Shown here: positions 9,192 through 18,370 of the stretch, in pieces
Layout: the number at the start of each line of letters is the position of its first letter
Numbering within the stretch: the stretch's first letter is position 1
Source: Candidatus Endonucleibacter bathymodioli
GTDB taxonomy: Bacteria; Pseudomonadota; Gammaproteobacteria; Pseudomonadales; Endozoicomonadaceae
Length of the DNA: 64,000 nt
Assembly (NCBI GenBank): GCA_030674915.1
Contig: JASXSV010000018.1
Span: forward strand, 1-64,000
Direction of reading: 5' to 3'
Notes under the pieces: generated by a model
Databases searched by the model: none
The model's input: the letters and a program-made list of their open reading frames with translations, nothing else
Told to the model about the DNA's origin: nothing
Made by a program: the position numbers and the translations under genes

Positions 9192-11303
9192 ATGTTTTTA
9201 GTGAGATCTAATGTAAAAGTGTTATTGGTTTATCTGTCATTAAATAAATTTCATCATTTCAAGCTAGATCGGTTGTTATGTTTCATAGCCAGCTATAAAC
9301 GGCTATGTTTTCGATCTATAGGTTTCGTGTTGTTGTTTTTCGATAATTGCAAGGGCATAAAGTATATAAAACACTTTCTTTGTTTGCCGGTAATGCTGGT
9401 GCTGCTAGTTACCTCGCTAGCTTACGCTACCAACAAGAATTGCCAGCATGCTACAATTCAAACACCAGTAACGATGTTGTTAAATAGGCCTAACTCTTTA
9501 GATCAGTATCTTACCGTTTTAAGAGATGAGCCAGTTATAAATATTCATAATTTTCTCAAAGACATAGTATGGTTAGAGCGAGATGATGGTGAAAATGACA
9601 GTGCATATAAAAAAAGAACATTTTTTAACAAAAAGCATTATCAGAAATTTTATGATTTGTATTGTGTGTTATCTTTGCAATATTACAAAGGCCAGTCGTT
9701 TACTGGTTTTGTAAAGTACATGATATATAATGAGCCGGATAAGGTGATTAGCCGACCGTTGATGGAGGCTTTGTTTAAGCTTTGTAATGATTATCAGGAT
9801 AGGCCAGGCATAACCATCGGCAATATGTTTGCAGAAGTGGAGAATAAGAAGCATACCGATGAAGATATTAACGCTTTTCTACGTTACAAAGCTAATAGTT
9901 TAGAAGCACAATATAAAGCTTTGTATCCTGATGATGATACCGGCACCAAGAAGCATAGTGCTAATAGTAGCGCTGACAGCAGTAACAAGAAAAGAGGAGC
10001 ATCTTGGTTTAGCTACTGTAGCCAAAGTGCCTTTAATTGTGCACAGAGTATAGTAAAAAACGTGTCAAGTCTTGCATCTAAAGCAATGTACACTACATCC
10101 TTTGGCTCGTTGATTATGTCGCCTGTTGGTGCCGATAATAACCTGTTTTGTGATGGGAAGAAACTACATTCGAGTAAGATCTGTGATGGTAATAGGGACT
10201 GCTCTGATAACACTGATGAATTATTGAGTGGCATAAATCCTACTTGTTTTGCGTGCGGCAAGGGCTACGGTGTTGGCAAGGTGCAACTTATTCGCTCTGA
10301 GTTTCGCTGTGATGACTTTAAAACTATACGTAACCATAACGGTTGCCAGAACGGTGCGGATGAAAGTATGACCTTCGAGTATGACGGGGCTAGCTGCTTT
10401 GATTGTGGTGTAGGGAAAATTCGCTCTGAGTTGCGCTGTAATAACAAGATGGATTGCCCTGACGGCAGGGACGAGTCCACTAGCGGCATAAATGCCACTT
10501 GCTTTGATTGCGGTCTAGATAATGGAGGGCATATTTTAAGTGAGTTACGCTGTAATGGAGAAGACAACTGCTATGATGGAAGTGATGAAGGGGTGAATGT
10601 AGGTTGTCCTAAAATAACACATATTACAGAAGAAAGCGTGGTGCTGGGAGCTGTAGCGATAGCATTAGGAGCTTATGTGGTTGTTGTGCTTGTAAAATAC
10701 AGAAATAAAAAAAGCACTGCTGGGACTCTTGCATGGCTTCTTAGTCCTATTACTGAGCCTGTTAATTATCTACGTAGTTGTTGTGGTTGCGGTACGGCTA
10801 GTACGGAAAATGACGAAGATGTTGGCGAAGTGGATGACGTATCCAGTAACAAAGATGCTAATCATCTTAGTTCTAGTAGGGCTAGCGCGGAAGCGATAAA
10901 TATGTTAAGCCGAGAGGATAAGACGGAAAATGATGAGGACGACCAGTGGTCTAAGGCAGGAGATAGAGCTAATCAAAATAGCTATTGTGATAATCCTCAG
11001 TATAACGCTGGAAGTAATAATGAGGATAGCCGGCAGGCTGACACAAAAAGTAACGGAGATAGTAGTCATGTAGGTGACTGCAAAAGCTATGTGATTGAGG
11101 TGGATAATGACTTATGTAGGGAGGAAGATAGCCAGCAGGTTGGCGTACAAAGTAGCGTAGGCAGAAACGATGAAAGTGATATAGATAATTATGTAAGTGA
11201 CGTAAATGATGCCTTATGTCGGTCGGAAAGTGGTGATGAGGATAGCGAGCATTGTGACACAAAAAGTAACGTAGGAAATAGCAATGGGTGTGGGATACAG
11301 TGA
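9192..11303 (+). CDS. LDLa-repeat membrane protein, copy D (703 aa)
   Basis: Longest family member. Leader, signal-like segment (ending SLAYA), conserved domain and linker are nearly identical to copy C. The LDLa block is its own: KICDGNRDCSDNTDE, an eroded module GCQNGADES, LRCNNKMDCPDGRDES and LRCNGEDNCYDGSDE, joined by TCFxC links. A membrane helix follows at about 482-500, then KYRNKKS and SPITEPVNYLRSCCGC. A long acidic, Ser/Asn/Asp-rich tail of about 170 residues carries loose repeats (SRQADTKSN, SQQVGVQSS, SEHCDTKSN). With the helix as an inner-membrane anchor the tail would be cytosolic. Whether the protein stays in the bacterial envelope or reaches the host cannot be told from sequence. 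Confidence 0.85.
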   Translation: MFLVRSNVKVLLVYLSLNKFHHFKLDRLLCFIASYKRLCFRSIGFVLLFFDNCKGIKYIKHFLCLPVMLVLLVTSLAYATNKNCQHATIQTPVTMLLNRPNSLDQYLTVLRDEPVINIHNFLKDIVWLERDDGENDSAYKKRTFFNKKHYQKFYDLYCVLSLQYYKGQSFTGFVKYMIYNEPDKVISRPLMEALFKLCNDYQDRPGITIGNMFAEVENKKHTDEDINAFLRYKANSLEAQYKALYPDDDTGTKKHSANSSADSSNKKRGASWFSYCSQSAFNCAQSIVKNVSSLASKAMYTTSFGSLIMSPVGADNNLFCDGKKLHSSKICDGNRDCSDNTDELLSGINPTCFACGKGYGVGKVQLIRSEFRCDDFKTIRNHNGCQNGADESMTFEYDGASCFDCGVGKIRSELRCNNKMDCPDGRDESTSGINATCFDCGLDNGGHILSELRCNGEDNCYDGSDEGVNVGCPKITHITEESVVLGAVAIALGAYVVVVLVKYRNKKSTAGTLAWLLSPITEPVNYLRSCCGCGTASTENDEDVGEVDDVSSNKDANHLSSSRASAEAINMLSREDKTENDEDDQWSKAGDRANQNSYCDNPQYNAGSNNEDSRQADTKSNGDSSHVGDCKSYVIEVDNDLCREEDSQQVGVQSSVGRNDESDIDNYVSDVNDALCRSESGDEDSEHCDTKSNVGNSNGCGIQ

Positions 11304-11524
11304 TGGTTTATTCGCATGGAAATAGTAGCGAAGCAAATTAGTAGGGTGACACAAGAAGTAACGTAGGTAACAGTGATGAACGTTACGTAGGTAGCAGATA
11401 CGAAAATGACGAAAATGACGAAAATGATGGAGGTGATGCAGGCGACGGAAGTCACGATGGTGATATTTTCAAAGATTGCTCCGGCGAGAGTTTCAATGAT
11501 CGAAGTAGTGTATATGATATAAAA
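11304..11524 (+). pseudogene. decayed distal tail of LDLa copy D
   Basis: Beyond the stop of copy D another frame reads GDAGDGSHDGDIFKDCSGES, matching the severed tail of copy B (GDGSLDGDIFKDCTSES). A tandem CGAAAATGA repeat lies at about 11,400-11,427. A frameshift or stop probably shortened this gene. Confidence 0.6.
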
Positions 11525-11587
11525 ATATCGACTCCCAGTTACGAGTAGTTGGCTCTAATGGCGATAACAGTACGGTTGTATATTACC

Positions 11588-11705
11588 TGATGGTATGAGT
11601 CGGCGATAAACGAACGAAGGCTCATGAGTCTACGAGTGGTAGGTGATTTTGGTGAGGAAAGCAGTCAATGGTTTCACGCCTTTAAGACGAGTGGGTGTAG
11701 GGAGT
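11588..11705 (+). repeat. dispersed intergenic repeat copy
   Basis: Same element as at 6,021-6,135 (CGATAAACGAACGAAGGCTC, CTACGAGTGGTAGGTGATTT, TTTCACGCCTTTAAGACGAG). Confidence 0.75.
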
Positions 11706-12199
11706 GTTGATAAGTCTTCGGCTTTGCGACGTGAGTGGCCTGCAATCTCACCACCGTTATCAAGCGTAATGGTCTTACAGTTTCTCTTGTTGGGTTTGAT
11801 CATCTTTTTGGTGGGCTGACTCTCTGTTTTTTCGGTATTGTTTTTAACTCTTACGGTCAAAAAGGTTTTGATACGCGTTTGATGCTCGTTGCAAGATATT
11901 CATCTTGGCGTTCATGGGGCCTCCTTTCCAGTGACTGATATCTTCTTTTAGGCGTTTATAGTCAGAAGGCTCATTAATATTCGGGATGTCAGTAATTAAG
12001 ATGGTTCCAGTTTTTGTGGCCTTACTCTATCCAGAGTATTTGCCTTTGCACTGCAGAATGGTTAATCATTGGTTTTTTGATTAGACGACAAAAAAGTAGT
12101 AATAAATATCCCAGGAAAATACTCCATATGCCTTTAATAAAAGCGTTGTATTTGCTCTATTTTCTATTTTCTAATTTCTGCCTTTTGGCTATCACCTCT
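11706..12199 (+). repeat. upstream module before LDLa copy E
   Basis: No gene. Diverged copy of the module before copies C and D (GCAATCTCACCACCGTTATC, AGGCTCATTAATATTCGGGA). Confidence 0.5.
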
Positions 12200-12228
12200 T
12201 TGAGCTATTGTCTGGCGTTGTGTATAAT
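12200..12228 (+). promoter_or_regulatory. predicted sigma-70 promoter, LDLa copy E
   Basis: TTGAGC, 17 bp (TATTGTCTGGCGTTGTG), TATAAT. It is intact although the gene behind it is broken. Confidence 0.6.
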
Positions 12229-12351
12229 GATGTGCGTATAGAAAATATTATCAAAAGTGATAAATAGGATAATATGATAGCTTTTAGGTTTTTTTATAAA
12301 ACTTATTTCTGAATTTCTGAACTTAAGATAAATACAATGGTAGGGGAAATT

Positions 12352-14146
12352 ATGTTTTTGGTGAGCTCTATTGTGGGATTGTTATTGCTTTATCTAGTAG
12401 TTGAATTTTATCATTGTAAGGTAGATAGTTTATTGTGTCTCATAGCTAATCCTCGGCGTCTATATTTACGATCTATAGGTTTTATACCATTGTTGTTCTG
12501 CGATAATGAAAAGCGTTTAAGGTATATAAAGTATTTTATTTACCTATAGTGCTGGTGCTGCTAGTTGCTTCGCGAACTTACGCTACCATCGATAATTGCC
12601 AGAATACTAGAGCCCAGCCACCGGTCTATTTTATTAAACAGACCTAATTATTTAGATCAGTGTCTGACCGTTTTAAGAGAAGAACCGGTTATGAATCTTC
12701 ATGATTTTCTCAAAAATATAATGTGGCTAGAGCGAGATGATGGTGAGAATAACAGTATAAAAAAGAAAATATTTTTTGATTCCAGGCATTATCAGAAATA
12801 TTATGGTTTGTATAGTGTGTTATCTTTGCGATATTACAAAGGTCAATCGGTTACTAGTTTTGTGAAATGGATAATATATAACGAGCCAGCTAAGGTGATT
12901 AGCTGACCGTTGATGAAAGCTATGCGTAAGCTTTGTGATATTTATAAAGATAGGCAGGGCATTACCATAGGCAATATGTTGGCAGAAGTTGAGAAGCAGA
13001 AGCATACCGATGAGGATGTTAACGACTTTCTACGTTACAAAGCCAATAGTGTAGAAGCACAATGTAAAGCTCTTTATTCTGATGATGATACAGATACCAA
13101 GAAGAGTAGTGCTAATAGTAGTGCTAGCAAGGAAAGCGGGGCATCTTGGTTTACTTGGTTTAGTGGCGGTAGCAAAAATGCCGTTAATTGTGCACAGAGT
13201 ATTGTAAAAAACGTGTCAATCCTTGCATCTTCAGTAATGTACACGGCACCCTTCAGCACGCTAGTGATGTCTCCTGTTGGTGCTGTAGATGATGAGTTTA
13301 CTTGTGACAACAATAACAAAATACAGGAACAACATGTATGTGATGGTATAAACCATTGTGGTGATTCCAGTGACGAAAGTGTGGCTATTTGCTGTAAAGA
13401 AGGGAGTGTAGTAGCTGGCACTACCAGGAGTTGTATAAAACAAGGGCATTCAAATGAAACGTTATTTGTTTGTGCTGATGGTATGACAACGACCCGCTCC
13501 AAATGGAAATGCGATGGTGTGGTGGAGTGCAGTGATGAAAGTGATGAAGTTGCGGCCACTTGCTGTGAAAGAGGGGAGGCAGGGGTTAACACTATAAGCA
13601 GGAGTTGTTTTCTACAAGGTCTTCCAAGTGAAAAGTTATTTGTTTGTGGTGATGTTCGACTATGGATTGCGTTGCGATGGTGCTAAGGATTGTAAGGACG
13701 GTAGTGATGAAAGCTGGTGTGATATAGATAGACCAATATTTACTGAAGCAATCTCTACTGAATCGATCTCTACTGAAGCAATCTCTACGGAAGCAATCTC
13801 TACTGAAGCAATCTCTACTGAAACAATCTCTACGGAAGCGGGCATAATAGGAAGTGGAGCTGCAGCAGCATGTGTAGTATATGCTGTTATGCTTGTAAAG
13901 TACAGGTATAAGAAAAACGCTAATGGGACGTTTGCATGGCTCTTCAGCCCTATTACCGAGCCTGTTAAATATCTGCGCAAACATTGTGGTTATGATTCAG
14001 TTTCTTCTTGGGAGATTGATCAGGGCGCTAGTCAGAATCGTTATTCTCGGATGCGCTCTTGTGCTGAGATAATTATGTGTCCTATTCATTATCTACGCAG
14101 CTGTTGTGGGAGTAAAAAGGAAGAAAATGCTTGGGATTGCAAGTAA
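12352..14146 (+). pseudogene. LDLa-repeat membrane protein, copy E (broken)
   Basis: The start (MFLVSSIVGLLLLYL) has a clear ribosome site (AGGGGA, 4 nt before ATG). Disruptions seen: a frame change near 12,545 in the signal segment; another near 12,625, after which the conserved domain continues from ILLNRPNYLDQCLTVL; an in-frame TGA at 12,904-12,906 where paralogues have Arg (VISRPLMEA); and a frame change near 13,640-13,680 in the last LDLa module. The pieces still carry the conserved domain, modules such as WKCDGVVECSDESDE and LRCDGAKDCKDGSDESW, a 15-bp coding minisatellite (ISTEA), a membrane helix, KYRYKK and SPITEPVKYLR. At least four lesions make function unlikely. Confidence 0.85.
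13740..13840 (+). repeat. 15-bp coding minisatellite
   Basis: About seven copies of a 15-bp unit (ATCTCTACTGAAGCA) encoding SISTEA/AISTEA just before the membrane helix of copy E. Copies B and C have their own short repeats at this place (FTDAA; TTFDTIFD), so this spacer is prone to expansion. Confidence 0.85.
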
Positions 14147-14589
14147 CGACTAGCCGTAATTGTTATTGCGGGATGTGCTCTTGACTGATATAGTCATGCT
14201 CTCAGTTGATTGTCTGCGCAGTTGTTTTGGTTTCAGGCCGGTTAGTAAGGAAAATGACGAAGAGCTAACCAGTAGGGTGACACAAAAAGTAACGAAGGAA
14301 GCCGCTATGCATCGGGTCTAAATGGCGGAAATAGCAAAGGCGATATCTTTACAGGCTGCTCTGATGTCTTTAAAAATATTAATTTAAAATATGTAGATGA
14401 CTAAATATATCGGATCCAGTTACGATCATTTGGCTGACATAGCGATAGCAATGCGGTCGTATATCTCAGTTCAGTTGATGGTGTGAGTCGAAGATAAACG
14501 AACAAAGGCTCATGAATATGGGTGTATCGGGTGATATAGGTGAGAGAAAAGGCCAACGGTTTTACACCTTCAAGGGGGGGTGGTATAGG
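14147..14589 (+). repeat. decayed tail of copy E and dispersed repeat
   Basis: 14,147-14,400 is a degenerate family tail (CTACGCAGCTG-like and GTGACACAAAAAGTAACG phrases seen behind copy D). 14,473-14,589 is a dispersed intergenic repeat copy (GATAAACGAACAAAGGCTCA, TTTTACACCTTCAAGGGG). No gene. Confidence 0.6.
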
Positions 14590-14849
14590 TGGATGTTGAT
14601 ATTTCTTCGGCTTTGCTTCAGGTGATTTATCTGCTTTGTTGTTTTAGTGGTTTATTGCTGTAGGTGTAAAAATTAACTGATTAGTTTTTTATAGGTGACA
14701 AGCGCTTGATGTTTTGGTAGATTTATCTTCGGTCGCAGAGATTGTAGAGTTTAAGAATTTAGAAAATAATGCATTGACGGAGTGCGTTGTTATGGGTAAT
14801 ATGCGGTTCTTTAGTTTATATTGACAAGACTGAAGACTGAAAAGTATAT

Positions 14850-14926
14850 CGGGGTATAGCGCAGTCTGGTAGCGCGCCTGCTTTGGGAGCAGGATGTCGG
14901 GAGTTCGAATCTCTCTACCCCGACCA
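14850..14926 (+). tRNA. tRNA-Pro (UGG)
   Basis: 77 nt with encoded CCA. Acceptor CGGGGTA pairs with TACCCCG; anticodon arm CCTGCTTTGGGAGCAGG has anticodon TGG; T-arm GGGAGTTCGAATCTCTC. First of a four-tRNA cluster ahead of tig, the arrangement also found in pseudomonads. Confidence 0.95.
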
Positions 14927-14937
14927 GTTTGTGTTGA

Positions 14938-15014
14938 GCGCCCGTAGCTCAGCTGGATAGAGCAACGGCCTTCTAAGCCGTAGGTCGCAGGTTCGAATCC
15001 TGCCGGGTGCGCCA
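14938..15014 (+). tRNA. tRNA-Arg (UCU)
   Basis: 77 nt with encoded CCA. Acceptor GCGCCCG pairs with CGGGTGC; anticodon stem ACGGC/GCCGT with loop CTTCTAA gives TCT; T-arm has GGTTCGAATCC. Eleven bases after tRNA-Pro, probably the same transcript. Confidence 0.95.
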
Positions 15015-15181
15015 CTAATGAAGTTTGTTTTTTTGGTGGTGAGGAAGAGCACTTTTAGTGATTTTTGAATGTATTCAGGACTAAAGGTTAGATACGCGGT
15101 TATAAGTTTTGATTTTGTGTACGAGTGGTATGGGGGAAATTTTGCATTTTTTAGTGTAGTACGTGTGAGCGTTTTTAAGTG

Positions 15182-15257
15182 GTGGGCGTAGCTCAGTTGG
15201 TAGAGCTCCGGATTGTGATTCCGGCGGTCGAGGGTTCAAGCCCCTTCGTCCACCCCA
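15182..15257 (+). tRNA. tRNA-His (GUG)
   Basis: Acceptor GTGGGCG pairs with CGTCCAC; anticodon loop TTGTGAT gives GTG. The base before it is G and the discriminator is C, as expected for histidine tRNA. CCA is encoded. Confidence 0.95.
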
Positions 15258-15303
15258 GTTTTTCTTTGATATATTGTTTCTTTGTTTGAGAGTTATTTTG
15301 TAA

Positions 15304-15388
15304 GCGGGAGTGGTGGAATTGGTAGACACGCTGGATTTAGGTTCCAGTGCCGCAAGGTGTGAGAGTTCGAGTCTCTCCTTCCGCACCA
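15304..15388 (+). tRNA. tRNA-Leu (UAG)
   Basis: 85 nt, class II with a long variable arm (TGCCGCAAGGTGT). Acceptor GCGGGAG pairs with CTTCCGC; anticodon loop TTTAGGT gives TAG. CCA is encoded. Last of the cluster, followed by a terminator. Confidence 0.95.
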
Positions 15389-15412
15389 TTTTGTTGTAGG
15401 TTTTTATGAATG

Positions 15413-15439
15413 GGGATAAGAGAACTTATCCCTTTTTTT
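15413..15439 (+). terminator. rho-independent terminator of the tRNA cluster
   Basis: Perfect 8-bp stem GGGATAAG / CTTATCCC with an AGAA loop and seven Ts. It closes the Pro-Arg-His-Leu transcript. Confidence 0.9.
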
Positions 15440-15690
15440 GTATGTCATTTGCTTAGAGTTATGCTCAAAGTAAGTTGTTGAGGGTTTGGCAGGTTTGGGG
15501 GTGGGGAGCTCGATGAGCTTGGGTGGCTAAGTGACTTGGGCTACGAGTGAGGCCGCACTCTTGCATTTTTGTAGGTTGTTGGGAGCTACGCCATGGAAGA
15601 AGTGAGATCGGGCGTGGATGATAGGGGTATTTGTTAGGTTGTGAGATTTTCTAGATATCATATCGGTAACTCATGTATTGAGGAACAAAA

Positions 15691-17013
15691 ATGCGAGTCG
15701 AACTTGAAGCGGCTTCTGGACTGGAACGTCGCCTGAAAATTACTATTCCCTTTGATGAAATTGAAGATGAAGTTGATAAACGACTTCGGGATTTATCAAA
15801 ACGGGTTCGTTTGGACGGGTTTCGTCCCGGCAAGGTTCCTATGAGGGTTGTAAAACATCGTTATAGTACTGGAACTCGTCAGGAAGTTTTGAGTGAGATG
15901 ATGAAGTCTTCTTTTGTTAAGGCTGTCTCTCAGGAAAAGTTAAATCCTGTTGATGCTCCTTCCGTTGAAATTAAGATAAACGAAGAGGGTAAAGATTTTC
16001 AATTTATTGCTACTTTTGAAGTGCACCCTGAGATAAAGCTGTCTGATTTCTCTGATATTGTTGTTGAGCATCCGGTAGTAAGCGTTGTTAGCAAGGATAT
16101 TGATGAGATGATTGATGTCCTGAAAAAGCAGAGCTGCACCTTTGAGGTGGTGAAGCGTGCAGCAGAAGAAGGTGATCAGGTGAGCTTGAATTATAAAGGA
16201 AGCTTGGATGGTGTCATTTTTGAGGGTGGTTCTGCCGATGATGCCCGTGTTGAAATCGGTTCGGGGAGAATGATTCCTGGATTTGAAAGAGGCTTGGTAG
16301 GTTTGTCTGCTGATGATGAAAAAGTATTGAAGTTGACTTTTCCTGAAGATTATCATGCCAAAGACTTAGCGGGTAAAGCTGTTGAGTTTGCCTGCGAGAT
16401 TCGTGAGGTATTTGGTTCTGTGATGCCTGAGATGAATGACGGCTTCTTTGCGAAGTTTGGTGTTACTTCTGGGGGGTTTGATACTTTTCGAGAAGAGGTC
16501 GGTAAAAATATGGAGAGAGAGCTTCGCAAGGCTGTTAGGGGGAAGGTAAAGAGTCAGATAATGGATGGATTGCTAGCTGGCTATGATATTGACGTGCCAA
16601 AGGTTTTAGTTTCCCGGGAAGTTGAGAATATGCGTGAACAGACGGCTCAGAACTTGGGCGATCGGGGTGACTTTGATGTTAAATTATTGCCTATTAGTAT
16701 GTTTGAAGCAGATGCGAAAAAGCGTGTTACTCTTGGGTTGCTGATAGGGGAAATAGTTAAGGATAGAGATCTGAAAATTGATGATGGGCTTGTTCGTAGT
16801 AAGATTGAGGATATGGCTTCTGCCTACCAAGAGCCTCAACAGGTGGTTGATTGGTACTACAGTAATGATGAACAACTTTCCCAGGTAAAGTATGTTGTTC
16901 TTGAAGATCAGGTGGTAGATACTATTCTAGAATTTGCTCAAGTAACTGAAAAAGACTGTGATTATCAAGATATCATCAAGCCAGAAAATAAAGTTGAACA
17001 GACTGTAGTCTAG
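15691..17013 (+). CDS. tig: trigger factor
   Basis: Ribosome-bound chaperone and peptidyl-prolyl isomerase that meets nascent chains at the exit tunnel. 440 residues, the usual length. The N-terminal ribosome-binding domain has the signature region GFRPGKVP (about residues 45-52). A central FKBP domain (about 155-245) has GDQVSLNYKGSLDGVIFEGG and MIPGFERGL. The C-terminal helical chaperone arms follow. Start chosen at ATG with GAGG seven bases before. It heads the conserved tig-clpP-clpX order. The 300 bp between the tRNA terminator and this start hold no other gene. Confidence 0.97.
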   Translation: MRVELEAASGLERRLKITIPFDEIEDEVDKRLRDLSKRVRLDGFRPGKVPMRVVKHRYSTGTRQEVLSEMMKSSFVKAVSQEKLNPVDAPSVEIKINEEGKDFQFIATFEVHPEIKLSDFSDIVVEHPVVSVVSKDIDEMIDVLKKQSCTFEVVKRAAEEGDQVSLNYKGSLDGVIFEGGSADDARVEIGSGRMIPGFERGLVGLSADDEKVLKLTFPEDYHAKDLAGKAVEFACEIREVFGSVMPEMNDGFFAKFGVTSGGFDTFREEVGKNMERELRKAVRGKVKSQIMDGLLAGYDIDVPKVLVSREVENMREQTAQNLGDRGDFDVKLLPISMFEADAKKRVTLGLLIGEIVKDRDLKIDDGLVRSKIEDMASAYQEPQQVVDWYYSNDEQLSQVKYVVLEDQVVDTILEFAQVTEKDCDYQDIIKPENKVEQTVV

Positions 17014-17274
17014 GTGGTACTGGTGATGTAGATAGAGAGTCTGTTTAGCAAGTCTAACTATATTAAAATGCCTTGAAGGTGTTCGATGCTAGTTGTTACG
17101 ATTGAAGGTGAGAGGGAGCTGTAATCTCACGACTTTGGGGTGGCGACTACTAGGGCTATGAGTGCAAGGTAGCTTGCTGATCAATATTCAGTGTTGTGTT
17201 TGTTGTAAACTTTTGTGCTAGGTAGTCTTAAGGCTGCTTCATCTTCTTCGACTTGACAGGAGTTAAGACAGGTT

Positions 17275-17940
17275 ATGTCCAGACAGACATGTGCGCCAGC
17301 GGCGCTCACCAGTTCCATGTTAGTGCCTATGGTAGTTGAACAATCAGCTCGTGGTGAACGCTCCTATGATATTTATTCTCGCCTTTTGAAAGAGCGAGTG
17401 ATTTTCATAGTCGGTCAGGTTGAGGATCATATGGCTAACCTGGTTGTGGCTCAATTACTTTTCCTTGAGTCGGATAACCCAGATAAGGACATTCATCTCT
17501 ATATAAACTCCCCTGGAGGAGTTGTAACGGCTGGTATGTCAGTCTATGATACCATGCAATTTATTAAGCCGGATGTATCAACGATGTGTCTCGGTCAGGC
17601 TGCTAGCATGGGGTCTCTTTTGCTTGCTGGAGGTGCTGCAGGTAAGAGATATATTTTACCTCATTCTCGAGTTATGATTCATCAGCCATTGGGGGGCTTT
17701 CAGGGGCAGGCGTCAGATATAGAAATTCATGCCAAAGAAATTATGTCTATTAAGGATAAGCTTAACAGGGTTCTTGCTCATCATACTGGACAGTCTATTG
17801 ATGTTATTGAGCGTGATACTGATCGAGATAATTTCATGAATGCTGAAGCGGCATTAGCTTATGGACTTGTTGATAAGATTATGGTTAATCGACAGGGTGA
17901 GCCATCAGATGACTCAGATAAGGCAGATAAATTGAAATAA
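17275..17940 (+). CDS. clpP: ATP-dependent Clp protease proteolytic subunit
   Basis: Serine protease chamber that degrades proteins unfolded by ClpX in the cytosol. 221 residues. Catalytic triad Ser111 (GQAASMGS), His136 (MIHQPLGG) and Asp185 (RDTDRDNFM), at exactly the E. coli precursor positions. The N-terminus keeps a propeptide-like extension before the mature body ([19 protein letters not shown]). It sits between tig and clpX but with a gap of 260 bp from tig and 430 bp to clpX, so separate promoters are likely. Confidence 0.97.
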   Translation: MSRQTCAPAALTSSMLVPMVVEQSARGERSYDIYSRLLKERVIFIVGQVEDHMANLVVAQLLFLESDNPDKDIHLYINSPGGVVTAGMSVYDTMQFIKPDVSTMCLGQAASMGSLLLAGGAAGKRYILPHSRVMIHQPLGGFQGQASDIEIHAKEIMSIKDKLNRVLAHHTGQSIDVIERDTDRDNFMNAEAALAYGLVDKIMVNRQGEPSDDSDKADKLK

Positions 17941-18110
17941 TAACTAATAATTTTGCTTGTTGTAACTTAAAATCGAGGAATGTATGGTAACAAAAGGGCT
18001 AAGTCTTTGCGAGTTTGATCATAGTTGCTGAGAGACTGTGGAAATGGCTGTATTTTTAAGGTGGCTATTGTAGAGAGTCTTTTGTGGGTAGTGTTTTATT
18101 ATTATGCTCA

Positions 18111-18264
18111 TGACCATTGAAGGCGTGTGGGCGACAAACGTGAGAAGGCCAATGATCCTGCGAGTAACTAGTAACTAGTAACTAGTAACTAGTAACTAGT
18201 AACTAGTGGATAGGGTGAGGATGGTTGAATAACTTCACACCTTTAACTGTGACGGGTATATATT
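18111..18264 (+). repeat. dispersed intergenic repeat with inserted 7-bp array
   Basis: Dispersed repeat copy (CCATTGAAGGCGTGTGGGCG, then TTCACACCTTTAACTGTGAC) between clpP and clpX. Its centre is replaced by six perfect GTAACTA units (18,164-18,205), an expansion of the CGAGTAxTAG segment of the element. Confidence 0.75.
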
Positions 18265-18370
18265 GTGTTAGGGTGGTTATTAACTTTGTTAGATAACGCA
18301 CTTGAAGACGAGCTACAATGTTTGCATTTTTATAGATGCGGGTGTTGTTTTTGATAACTAGGGTAATCGA

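Noticed and set aside
8789..9211. A 140-codon frame full of FCFLFSVF repeats.
   Set aside because: It is the translation of the 7-bp array and promoter region of copy D. The frame is not conserved before the other copies.
13592..13984. A minus-strand frame with RDCFS repeats.
   Set aside because: It mirrors the coding minisatellite of pseudogene E on the opposite strand.
1..14600. A polymorphic-toxin or adhesin repeat cluster.
   Set aside because: There is no toxin domain, no Rhs or haemagglutinin motif and no immunity-like genes. The repeats fit LDLa better.
14689..15389. Two open frames of about 100 codons on the minus strand (for example one reading MAHPAGFEPATYGLEG).
   Set aside because: They lie across the four tRNA genes. 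Such tRNA-antisense frames are a well-known source of false proteins in databases.
18164..18205. Tandem repeats considered as a CRISPR array.
   Set aside because: Units are 7 bp with no spacers, and no cas genes are present anywhere in the window.
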